Part shown: piece by piece, positions 54,746 through 64,000 of the stretch
Layout of the letters: the number at the start of each line of letters is the position of its first letter
Position numbering within the stretch: the first letter of the stretch is position 1
From: Macrostomum hystrix
Taxonomy: Eukaryota > Platyhelminthes > Macrostomidae
Assembly: GCA_950097015.1 (NCBI GenBank)
Contig: CATNEN010000007.1
Location: 5,012,001-5,076,000, forward strand
Direction: 5' to 3'
Length of the DNA stretch: 64,000 nt
The notes under the pieces: model-generated
Told to the model about the DNA's origin: nothing
Databases searched by the model: none
What the model saw: the letters and a program-made list of their open reading frames with translations, nothing else
Program-made: the position numbers and the translations under genes

Positions 54746-57700
54746 CAAATCTGGATCGCTCATCACTGATCTAGTATTTAACTGAAACGAAAACGAATGC
54801 AAATGTGACAATCGCTTTTTAGTCCAAGTTTCTCGGTCTTGTTTCACAGCAGAAAGAAGTTTTGTGACACAGGGGCTTCACAATGGAGTGTTTGTTGAAG
54901 GAGTGTGGCACTCTCGATCGCACGTGTGCTGTTAGACAATTGGAACAAATAATACTGCATGACATTCGTGATTGGCGGTGATTGCGCAATCGCGCAAGGT
55001 GGCCCTCGTCAGGCTGCAGCAGTCTTCCGGCCCAGATTGGTACAGATTGGCATTACGGATGGGTTAGGGGCGGACCAGTCCAAGGAATGCGGATAGCTAT
55101 AAAGATACTAAGTTTTTAAGGGCCTCAAGCTTTTGAAATTCTGACCTTCTCTAGCTTGGGATTTTTGAAAACTTTGTATTGACAGTATCGCTGTGTGAAG
55201 AAAAATAAACAGACATGGAGAGGAGTGGCGGGACCCTCCACTGCCCTGGACTCGCAATCGTTGAATGATACTTGCCCCGGAGTCCCTGAATGCTGGGATA
55301 AATGGGTGGAGCTGAAACACTTCAACCAGCCGCAAATGGGGATCAGTTCCCGCTGGGTGGCGAGGCGGTCCGCTCTCGAAGCGTGGTGTGCGGGGGATGT
55401 CGAGACGGTCCCTGCGTTTAGTTGAAGAGGATCTGCCACAATGAGACGAGCTTGTGATGGGATCAATGGGAGGCGATGAAGCGATTGAGATTTGAAAAAA
55501 ATTAGGAGAAAATCCATGCGCATGTATATATTGTGGGCACGTGTCAGTCGCGGTGTTGAGTTCCACTAAAATCCCGAGATGGGATAATAGCAGCGGGGGT
55601 CACCCAACAACAGGTCCGCAAAGTTTGTCTTCCCCACCTCAAATCCTTACCACCTTTGTCTCAGCCCCAGCAGCCCAAAGCTTGAATATTTTTCAATACG
55701 TTTTCCAGCTCAGAGAGAGCGTGTGAGCTGAACAGCTCGACCTTTACCCCGCAGCCCCGGCCCGCTTCGCAATCCAGCCTCCTTCATCAGCTTCAAACAT
55801 GCCCGCTCTGAGTGGGATAAGAGTAAGCGATTTTTGCACGGTTGCCAACCAGTTGTCAGCTTGCAGTTGCCGCGTGACAGAGCCGAGACAGAGAGACAGG
55901 TAGAGTGGGGAGAGAGCATGCGTTGCGCTGGGAATTGAGCACGAGTCCTCCTCAACTGCGATGAACCTCGCGGGGCGCGTTGTGTGAAGTTTTTAGGAGG
56001 CTGGCGAAAAGGCTTTGAAAGGCTTGGAGCGCGCGTGGCTGGTCGCCGGTGTTGGCACACTGCAGTGTCTGCTTCGTTCCGATCGTCGCCTCGATTAACT
56101 CTTGTCATGCGATTGTTGCTCGAGGTCGCATTGGCGTACAGGCAGACTGCGCGTGCAGAGATAAGAACATTATATACATGTATAACAAGGGAGACGAATT
56201 TGGAAATTTTCTTTGTTTCTATACTACCTGGACGTAGTTCTAACCGGCTGTTTGATGGTAACATGCAGCAACTCCCACAGGAGCTCTCTTTGACCTTTAC
56301 AGCTTGTCTGAAATGGGCTGCGAAAAACCCTTGCCCGCAGAATAAACCATCTTTGCCCGCTCTTTATCCCAATTTGTTGTCGTCAATCCCGAGGGATGCG
56401 CAGGCCGCGAAGCCTTAGCAACGGCGCACTCTATACCTTGTTCTCCCTTTTCGCGTGTCGTAAAAAAGCAGAGTAGAAATCGAACTTCGGCGAGCGAATT
56501 TTTTTGCGCCTAACAGCAACATAATACCTTGCGCGCGAAAGTCAAAAACTTGTTTTTGACGAGCGTCTGTACTGTGCCATTGAACATATCGCTAAAGTAA
56601 AATTAGGTAGTAAAGACTGTTCTTTTAATGAATTGCACACACTGCCATGCACCTCCGCGCACAAAAAACTCTCAATCCGACTGTATTGTGGATTGGATTT
56701 TATTCAAACTATTTCTAGCGTAAATTGCTAGTAGCTGTTGCTCTAATCTCCAAATGCTTTTAAACTCTCGCCGTATGCGTCTGACAAATAAAGATTCGGA
56801 GTCGAATATGATTTATTACTAAAATGATTTAGTATTTTTTTTAACTACTTCCAGTAGCCAACTTGGGTATCTGGCAAAGCAGTCGGGTACATGATGTATA
56901 TTTTTATATTTTTAAGTGTCATCGAGACAGCAACAGACTTGAGACGAATGCTGCAGATTACAAAACACAATAACAATGAACACAATTATTATAAAATGGA
57001 TCACAAAAACAGCCTCATGCTGCAAAAGCAAAAGCATATTCAAGCTGATAAACAGTCACCTGAATTATAAGATTTAATTCTTTAATTGATTTGTTTAAAT
57101 TTTTGTATTGCTATATATTACTATTTTTACTGTTTAGACTCTGGAACCTGTTTGATTTACTACAAAAAATCGTTGTTCTTAACTTTTAAATTAGTTTTTT
57201 TCATTTTTCTAAGACGCGAGTTTACAGCATCATTATGCATGGAATGGTGTATTTAGTATATAGTCTATATCTAGACTCGTTTGCTTTGAATTGATCAAAT
57301 CATTTTCTATGTTTGATAGCATTTTCTTTTGTTGGGTATGTTCTATAGGCCTAGTGAAAATGAAAAAAAGAGTGAAGCCTAAAGGCAACAGAAGTTAACT
57401 TAGTTAAGGAATGTATATTTCTTTTGAGTTTTAACAGTACAATACATAAAAGTTAGTTAGGTTACTAATACAAGCAGAGAATTTTTTAGCTAGTCATGCA
57501 ATTTTTTATTACTAATCGATTACTTTTTTTATTACTAATTACTAGTCGATTAATACAGTAGCCTACTGCTTTCATGTTTTAAACAAGGACCACTAGCATT
57601 ATATCTAGATTGGTCCTTGGTCCTTGGTCCTCTGGTCCTTGGTTTTAAAATGTCACAGTTTATTTATTTTTATAATATTTAGCTATAGTTTATAGTCCTA

Positions 57701-57912
57701 GACTCTACTATTATTGTTTGGCCTAATACAGTTTACCTGTACGATTCAAAAACTAATTGCTACATGTTAAAATGGCCACCGCTAAATCAGCCACAAGGAA
57801 AAATGATTAGACAATATAATGCTATAACAGACACACACAAGTTAACTACTACAATAAATTATACAAATTACTATACATGCTATAAACAATTGCTGTGAAC
57901 TAGGGCCTATAA
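54746..57912. other. intergenic DNA, no confirmed gene
   Basis: The left half (54800-56500) is GC-richer with overlapping open frames lacking motifs. It could hold a promoter or first exon of the downstream gene but nothing proves it. The right half is AT-rich, with a small GGTCCTTGGTCCT repeat near 57615. Confidence 0.4.
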
Positions 57913-58467
57913 CAGGGGTCGGCAAACTCCGGCCCGCGGGCCAGATGCGGCCCTCGAAGCTCCCAAATCCGGCCCGTTGCCCCTTCTGACATCTACAGTG
58001 TCCTGTTTCATCTCTCTCGTGTCTAATCTCTCCCGTGTCTAATCTCTCCTGTGTCTCATCGCTCTTGTGTCTAATCTCTCCCGTGTCTCATCGCTCTCGT
58101 GTCTTATCTCTCCCGTGTCTTATCTCTCCCGTGTCTAATCTCTCCCGTGTCTAATCTCTCCTGTGTCTCATCTCTCCTGTGTCTAATCTCTCCCCTGTCT
58201 TATCTCTCCCGTGTCTAATCTCTCCCGTGTCTAATCTCTCCTGTGTCTCATCTCTCCCGTGTCTAATCTCTCCCCTGTCTTATCTCTCCTGTGTCTAATC
58301 TCTCCCCTGTCTTATCTCTCCCGTGTCTAATCTCTCCCGTGTCTCATCTCTCCCGTGTCTCATCTCTCCCCTATCTCATATTTATACAATCAATGCGGCC
58401 CGCTATCGTTTTTTAGGTTCTCTCTTTGGCCCGCCAGCAAATAAGTTTGCCTACCCCTGGCCTATAA
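57905..58467. mobile_element. non-autonomous hAT transposon with 8-bp target duplication
   Basis: The element is 57913-58459 (547 bp). The left end is CAGGGGTCGGCAAACTCCGG followed by CCCGCGGGCC. The right end, inverted, reads CAGGGGTAGGCAAACTTA, so 14 of the first 15 bases match. It is flanked on both sides by GCCTATAA (57905-57912 and 58460-58467), the 8-bp duplication typical of hAT. It has no transposase. The interior is a 16-bp minisatellite. Confidence 0.9.
58000..58378. repeat. 16-bp minisatellite inside the hAT element, about 23 copies
   Basis: Unit ATCTCTCCCGTGTCTA with CTGTG, CCTG and CTCA variants. It occupies about 70 per cent of the element between the two GC-rich ends. Confidence 0.95.
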
Positions 58468-59830
58468 CAACAGTGTTTTCTTACATGTGTCTTCCTCTTG
58501 TCTTCCAACTGTAAAAATAATTTTGTCAGTGAAGAATATTAACAAAAAACAACTATAGTCCCTATGTAATTAGTATACAGTGTTTGAATTGCGGATCTTT
58601 ACTTTAAATTTGTGGTTTTCACCACATAGTTATTTTTATTTGTTAAATATTTATTATTACTTAAATTTAAATAAGGGTTTGGCTTATGGCTACAGTTTTA
58701 TTTTAATTGTAGTTTGAGTTTATTCTTGAAAAATCCTTTATCTTAAATTTATGAACATAAATCTAATACTTTTTTTAAATACAAAAGGTTCTTGATTTCA
58801 CCTGTCCTATTTGGTCAGATGTATAGCCAATAGCACAGCTGTTACTCTAGCTATTACAAAGTGTATCTGAAGGCTGCATACAGTTGTTCAGTCCAAATGC
58901 TAGGGGGTTAGATTTTAAATCAAGTTCATAGTTTGAATTTTTTGTGGGCATTTTTTAACTTCAATAGAGTTATCTGTTTCTTGTTTATTTGGAGTCAGCC
59001 ATGTTTGCCATTAATATAGCTTGAAGTTAGAAATCATATATAATTTGAATTTAATTGTATTCTTATGTGATTTCACTTTTTTTGTATAAAGGCTACAACA
59101 GAAAGGCCAGAAAAAATGCAATTATATCATGAAAACTATAGAAAGAGCTTATATATATTGTATTTGCAATATGATTCTTAGTAGAATCAGGTGCCTTGAT
59201 CTGGTCAGATGTGCAGCTGACAGCACAGCCACAGCTATTGTGTGGCACATCTGATGGTTACTTATTCAGTCCATGGACTGAGGAGATGCCACACTCAATT
59301 ATGCCAGCTGAATCCAAAGCTCTAACCACTAGGCTAGTACCCCCTAGGACACTAGCATATATATGATAAATAAGAAAGTATAAAAATATATTAGGAAACA
59401 AAGTAGCAAATCTACTAAGCTAGATCAGGTAGCAAGGCACAAAGTAACCTAGGTTTAGAGGACAGATCAAGGTAGAGATTGTCTCAGTGAGTGCATTATA
59501 GATTCAAGTTCATAGTTCAATGTGAACTAAAGCCTTAAAAAACCTTCATTTTTATCGAAATATGTAAGTCTAAAAACTTGAACTTGTATCACTATAAATT
59601 CACTGTTACTTTAAGGTTTGAGTTTTCGTTCCTAATGATAACGTTTCATTATGATTCAGGTAAGTAGAGATATATAATTTTAAGGTGTAGCTTTTTCTCA
59701 CTGTCATAATAACTCGTAGTAGTTAGAGCCAAGTTAAAATAATAAAACGGTTCTGGATAGCTGACCCTTTTAAAAAATGTTCTCTCGTTCTAGAGTCTAT
59801 GCGCACACGTCATTTGCATTGATTTCAGGT
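58468..59830. other. intergenic DNA with two SINE-like fragments
   Basis: AT-rich. TGGTCAGATGT(A/G)(T/C)AGC followed by AGCACAGC and later TTCAGTCCA occurs at both about 58813 and 59203, marking two copies of one dispersed repeat. The second copy is treated separately. Confidence 0.5.
59200..59345 (-). mobile_element. tRNA-derived SINE fragment
   Basis: The minus strand reads TACTAGCCTAGTGGTTAGAG followed by CTTTGGATTCAGC, a typical tRNA box A-type SINE head, then the CAGTCCATGGACTG body motif shared with the fragment at 1085-1235. Confidence 0.55.
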
Positions 59831-59889
59831 AGGTTTTCGCTCTAGAAAAACTCCAAGTGCATTGGAATCAGGCCCAAAGTGTTCCACTG

Positions 59890-60579
59890 ATGACAACCTC
59901 GGATGAAGGACAGTTGGCGGCGACTCCCCCGGTCGGTAGCAACCTATTAAATCCCGACTCAAATGAGGATATTTCTCCCAATGGTGATTGTCGGCCAGTC
60001 GAATCTGAGGCCCCTGTTGAACTGCGGCGGCGCGTCCCGCCGACGGATTCTTATTCACTGACCCGCGACATCGCTGCTGATGGCGAAGGTGTCGATAGCG
60101 AGACGGCGACTTGCGTCACTCCTCCGCCAACCCCGCAGCAGGCTAGCGTCATTCGCCCCGTCTCCATTTTAAAAACTCCCTCGCAGGCCTCTCTATTACT
60201 CGATTCTTCGTCGAATTCGCCGACAACGGCGGCCGCGGCTTCGTCGTCTGCGGCGACCCCCAGCGCGGCAGTCGCTGGCAAGCGAGTCCGATTCGCCAAG
60301 AAGATCGAGCACCGCTATTGGTTCCAGCCCGATCCTAGCCAGCACGCGCATCACTACCAGCATCAGTACTACTATCAGCAGCAGCAGCGGCACAATGGCC
60401 TGCTGGACCGCGATAGCAGCGTTGTGGCCCTGCTCACCATTATACTGGCCCTGCTCATAGCCCTGGCCATTGTGGCCTCATATTGTCGCGCCCAGCCTGG
60501 TCTGTGCGCGGCCTACGCCGGTGGGCCCTACTGGCCTGATGCGGCTGTGCGGCTGGCCAGGAGTCTGCGACTCATCTGA
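59890..60579 (+). CDS. unrecognised tail-anchored membrane protein with SILK and RVxF (PP1-docking) motifs
   Basis: 229 residues from ATG at 59890. Residues 1-90 are acidic and Ser/Thr/Pro-rich. SILK is at 92-95. An Ala/Ser-rich linker follows, then GKRVRFAKKIEHRYWF with RVRF at 132-135, a His/Tyr/Gln-rich part (151-168), one hydrophobic span (178-198, VVALLTIILALLIALAIVAS) and a short 30-residue end, with no signal peptide. This arrangement suggests the N-terminal part faces the cytosol. SILK followed by RVxF is a known docking pair for protein phosphatase 1, so a PP1-targeting role at a membrane is inferred. I do not recognise a named family. Base composition is far more GC-rich than the flanks, supporting a real coding exon. 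The frame opens just after a stop at 59830, and a preceding exon spliced in at about 59830 cannot be excluded. Confidence 0.72.
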   Translation: MTTSDEGQLAATPPVGSNLLNPDSNEDISPNGDCRPVESEAPVELRRRVPPTDSYSLTRDIAADGEGVDSETATCVTPPPTPQQASVIRPVSILKTPSQASLLLDSSSNSPTTAAAASSSAATPSAAVAGKRVRFAKKIEHRYWFQPDPSQHAHHYQHQYYYQQQQRHNGLLDRDSSVVALLTIILALLIALAIVASYCRAQPGLCAAYAGGPYWPDAAVRLARSLRLI

Positions 60580-61712
60580 TTGGCTGACTCGGAATTATCT
60601 GATTAGCTGACTCGGAATTATCTGCTAGTATCTGATTGGCTGACTCGGAATTCTCTGCTAGTATCTGATTGACTGACTCAGAATTCTCTGCTAGTATCTG
60701 ATTGGCTGACTCAGAATTCTCTGCTAGTATCTGATTGGCTGACTCAGAATTCTCTGCTAGTATCTGATTGGCTGACTCAGAATTCTCTGCTAGTATCTGC
60801 TTGGCTGACTCAGAATTATCTGCTAGTATCTGATTGGCTGACTCGGAATTATCTGCTAGTATCTGATTGGCTGACTCGGAATTATCTGCTAGTATCTGAT
60901 TGGCTGACTCGGAATTATCTGCTAGTATCTGATTGTCTGACTCGGAATTATCTGCTAGTATCTGATTGGCTGACTCGGAATTATCTGCTAGTATCTGATT
61001 GGCTGACTCGGAATTATTTGCTAGTATCTGATTGTCTGACTCGTAATTCTCTGCTAGTATCTGATTAGCTGACTCGGAATTCTCTGCTAGTATCTGATTG
61101 GCTGACTCGGAATTCTCTGCTAGTATCTGATTGGCTGACTCGGAATTCTCTGCTAGTATCTGATTGGCTGACTCGGAATTATCTGCTAGTATCTGATTGG
61201 CTGACTCGGAATTATCTGCTAGTATCTGATTGGCTGACTCGGAATTATCTGCTAGTATCTGATTGTCTGACTCGGAATTATCTGCTAGTATCTGATTGGC
61301 TGACTCGGAATTATCTGCTAGTATCTGATTGGCTGACTCGGAATTATTTGCTAGTATCTGATTGTCTGACTCGTAATTCTCTGCTAGTATCTGATTAGCT
61401 GACTCGGAATTCTCTGCTAGTATCTGATTGGCTGACTCGGAATTCTCTGCTAGTATCTGATTGTCTGACTCGGAATTCTCTGCTTGTATCTGATTGGCTG
61501 ACTCGGAATTCTCTGCTTGTATCTGATTGGCTGACTCGGAATTATCTGCTAGTATCTGATTGGCTGACTCGGAATTCTCTGCTTGTATCTGATTGGCTGA
61601 CTCGGAATTATCTGCTAGTATCTGATTGGCTGACTCGGAATTCTCTGCTTGTATCTGATTGGCTGACTCGGAATTATCTGCTAGTATCTGATTGGCTGAC
61701 TCGGAATTATCT
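60578..61712. repeat. 33-bp minisatellite starting at the stop codon, about 34 copies
   Basis: Unit TCTGATTGGCTGACTCGGAA plus TTATCTGCTAGTA. The first unit overlaps the last codons of the gene at 59890-60579 (CTCATCTGATTGGCTGACTC). A block marked by GTCTGACTCGTAATTCTCTG recurs 330 bp apart (about 61033 and 61363), a ten-unit duplication. Confidence 0.97.
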
Positions 61713-62517
61713 GATTGGTTGGCTGGTTAGTTGGGAACTTGAATGTTAAACGATTAGCAGAATACGATTTAAGAGTTATATTAGGATTACCGCAATTAGC
61801 TGGTCGGTTTGCTGATCTCCAAAATAATATTTTCACAATCCCCTTTTCAATCCCCATTTGACGATCCGAAAGCTGATTTCTACTATTGGATAAGCTTGTT
61901 TCAACAATTCATATTTATAATCCAACATATTATATTTCCCGAAGATCAAAATCCTATAATGGTTTCAAACTACTAAAATTTCATTTCCATATTGGCGTTT
62001 CATAATCCTGGAAACATGTTTCCACATTGTGGAAATACATTTTTACAATGAGATTTCATAATCCTCTTAACCTCTATACTCTATAGTTTCACATAGCATA
62101 GTCAAACCAAATGTAGCAATAAACAATTTCACCAGTTCAGGTGCCAATTTAAAGTTTGACTTGTCTGTACATTGCCTAGCTATTAGCTTGCTGTGTGTGT
62201 GTGTTTGCTTGTTCTGAAAGGGAACAAGTTTTTCATCCAACAACATTCTTTGTTTACGAAGTTTTGCATATACTGCTAGCAGTAGCGGATTTGAATGACA
62301 CTGCGAATTTGAGATTTTTTGCTTTTTTCTGCACTTTGATTTTCATTTGTGCAAAATCTTCTGTCAGAATTCAATAAACCTAAAATATTCATTTTACGTT
62401 TTATATCTGTGATAGCTCCCACTCATTTTGTTAAATTTCTCTTAAAATTAATTTGACTAATTATTCAATGCTTACATATTGGCCATAACCCTCACTAATC
62501 CTTAAAGTGGGAAAACG
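61713..62517. other. probable 3' untranslated region/downstream DNA
   Basis: AT-rich sequence with an AATAAA at 62373-62378. An open frame at 62195-62377 shows no known motif. Confidence 0.4.
62373..62378 (+). terminator. candidate polyadenylation signal AATAAA
   Basis: AATAAA in TTCAATAAACC, 1.8 kb beyond the stop of the tail-anchored gene. If used, the whole 33-bp array would be in the transcript. A hexamer near 62120 (GCAATAAACA) is an alternative. Confidence 0.3.
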
Positions 62518-63500
62518 AATCCCAGATCCTCAGATTGGGATAATACACTCCCTGATCCTCAGATTGGGATAATACACTCCCTGATCCTCAGATTGGGATA
62601 ATACACTCCCTGATCCTCAGATTGGGATAACACACTCCCCGATCCTCAGATTGGGATAACACACTCCCCGATCCTCAAATTGGGATAATACACTCCCCGA
62701 TCCTCAAATTGGGATAACACACTCCCAGATCCTCAGATTGGGATAATACACTCCCTGATCCTCAAATTGGGATAACACACACCCAGATCCACAGATTGGG
62801 ATAACACTCCCAGATCCACAGATTGGGATAACACTCCCAGATCCTCAGATTGGGATAATACACTCCCTGATCCTCAGATTGGGATAACACACTCCCCGAT
62901 CCTCAAATTGGGATAACACACTCCCAGATCCTCAGATTGGGATAACACACTCCCCGATCCTCAAATTGGGATAACACACTCCCTGATCCTCAGATTGGGA
63001 TAACACACTCCCCGATCCTCAAATTGGGATAACACACTCCCAGATCCTCAGATTGGGATAACACACTCCCCGATCCTCAGATTGGGATAATACACTCCCT
63101 GATCCTCAGATTGGGATAACACACTCCCCGATCCTCAAATTGGGATAACACACTCCCAGATCCTCAGATTGGGATAACACACTCCCCGATCCTCAAATTG
63201 GGATAACACACTCCCAGATCCTCAGATTGGGATAATACACTCCCTGATCCTCAGATTGGGATAACACACACCCAGATCCACAGATTGGGATAACACTCCC
63301 AGATCCACAGATTGGGATAACACTCCCAGATCCTCAGATTGGGATAATACACCCCCTGATCCTCAGATTGGGATAATACACTCCCTGATCCTCAGATTGG
63401 GATAACACACACCCAGATCCACAGATTGGGATAACACTCCCAGATCCACAGATTGGGATAACACTCCCAGATCCTCAGATTGGGATAACACTCCGTGATC
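62518..63500. repeat. 28-bp minisatellite, about 36 copies
   Basis: Unit GATCCTCAGATTGGGATAAC plus ACACTCCC. Shorter 24-bp units (GATCCACAGATTGGGATAAC plus ACTCCCA-type ends) occur as the same block three times (about 62786, 63273 and 63415), revealing higher-order duplication. Confidence 0.97.
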
Positions 63501-64000
63501 CTATCTTTCAGTGTAATGTGCATTTTTATAAGTGCGTATTGCTTCAAATTGAATGACGAATTTGCTAAAAATGTGCTACTTTTTCTGTTCTAGCTTGCAG
63601 GATTTGCAGCGTTAGTAGTATGCAGCGTGCATAGCTAGTATTATTTGTCTAGATGATGTGTCACACTGCTCAAAGACTGGCTATGATCATTGTGGCGCTG
63701 CTCCGATGTAATGGATTGCTAAACTGTGCCACACTGTGCGTAGCTTGCACTACACAGAAATGCTTTGAAAATTCATGGCTTTCTTTTTTTACTATAATGT
63801 TTCCTTTACCTCTCCTTATCCATATTTGATTGATTGATTGATTGTCGGTAGCAGTTGTTGGGTCGCTGCTAAATTAGATTTTATGAATTAGTCCATTTCC
63901 GTTTGTTTTGTAGCACAGATTGCGCCAGTGATTTTACTCTCAATTGGCTTGTTTGTTAACTGTTTTTACATTTCTTACTAGCTATGGTATCTCTGGTCCC
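63501..64000. other. intergenic DNA, no gene seen
   Basis: AT-rich, with a short TTGATTGATTGATTGATTG run near 63825. Confidence 0.45.

Noticed and set aside
55984..56418. 144-codon open frame
   Set aside because: Starts at GTG, no domain, overlaps an open frame on the opposite strand; GC-rich context alone explains it.

Overview
This window is animal genomic DNA. It has GT-AG introns, bilaterian-type developmental genes and dispersed tRNA-derived SINEs. About one third of it (roughly 22 kb by my reading) is minisatellite. The phylum cannot be fixed from the sequence alone. Gene structure and repeat load would fit a spiralian such as a free-living flatworm, but that is a weak inference.

Four protein-coding genes can be supported. 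(1) An ADAM17/TACE-type sheddase runs on the + strand from before the left edge to 13451, in at least nine exons. One 9 kb intron holds a cluster of dead transposons: two tyrosine-recombinase (Crypton-like) remnants, a non-LTR reverse transcriptase remnant and SINEs. (2) A LIM-homeobox gene of the Lhx3/4 class lies on the - strand (16003-20982, five exons), tail to tail with ADAM17. (3) A Six1/2 (sine oculis) homeobox gene lies on the + strand (45006-51896, two exons around a 5.5 kb intron). It is head to head with Lhx3/4 across 24 kb of non-coding DNA built from many unrelated minisatellites. (4) A small unrecognised + strand gene (59890-60579) encodes a predicted tail-anchored membrane protein carrying a SILK motif followed by an RVxF motif, the known two-part docking signature for protein phosphatase 1.

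The arrays sit in introns, in the Lhx3/4-Six1/2 interval and in untranslated regions, and each has its own unit (10 to about 80 bp). Many unit lengths leave several reading frames open, so the longest ORFs in the window are repeat artefacts and not genes. A complete non-autonomous hAT element with an 8 bp target duplication (57913-58459) contains its own 16 bp array. A SINE with a 15 bp target duplication (16410-16984) sits in the last intron of Lhx3/4.

The four genes form no operon or obvious pathway. The two transcription factors are divergent neighbours and could share regulatory DNA, but nothing in the sequence proves it.
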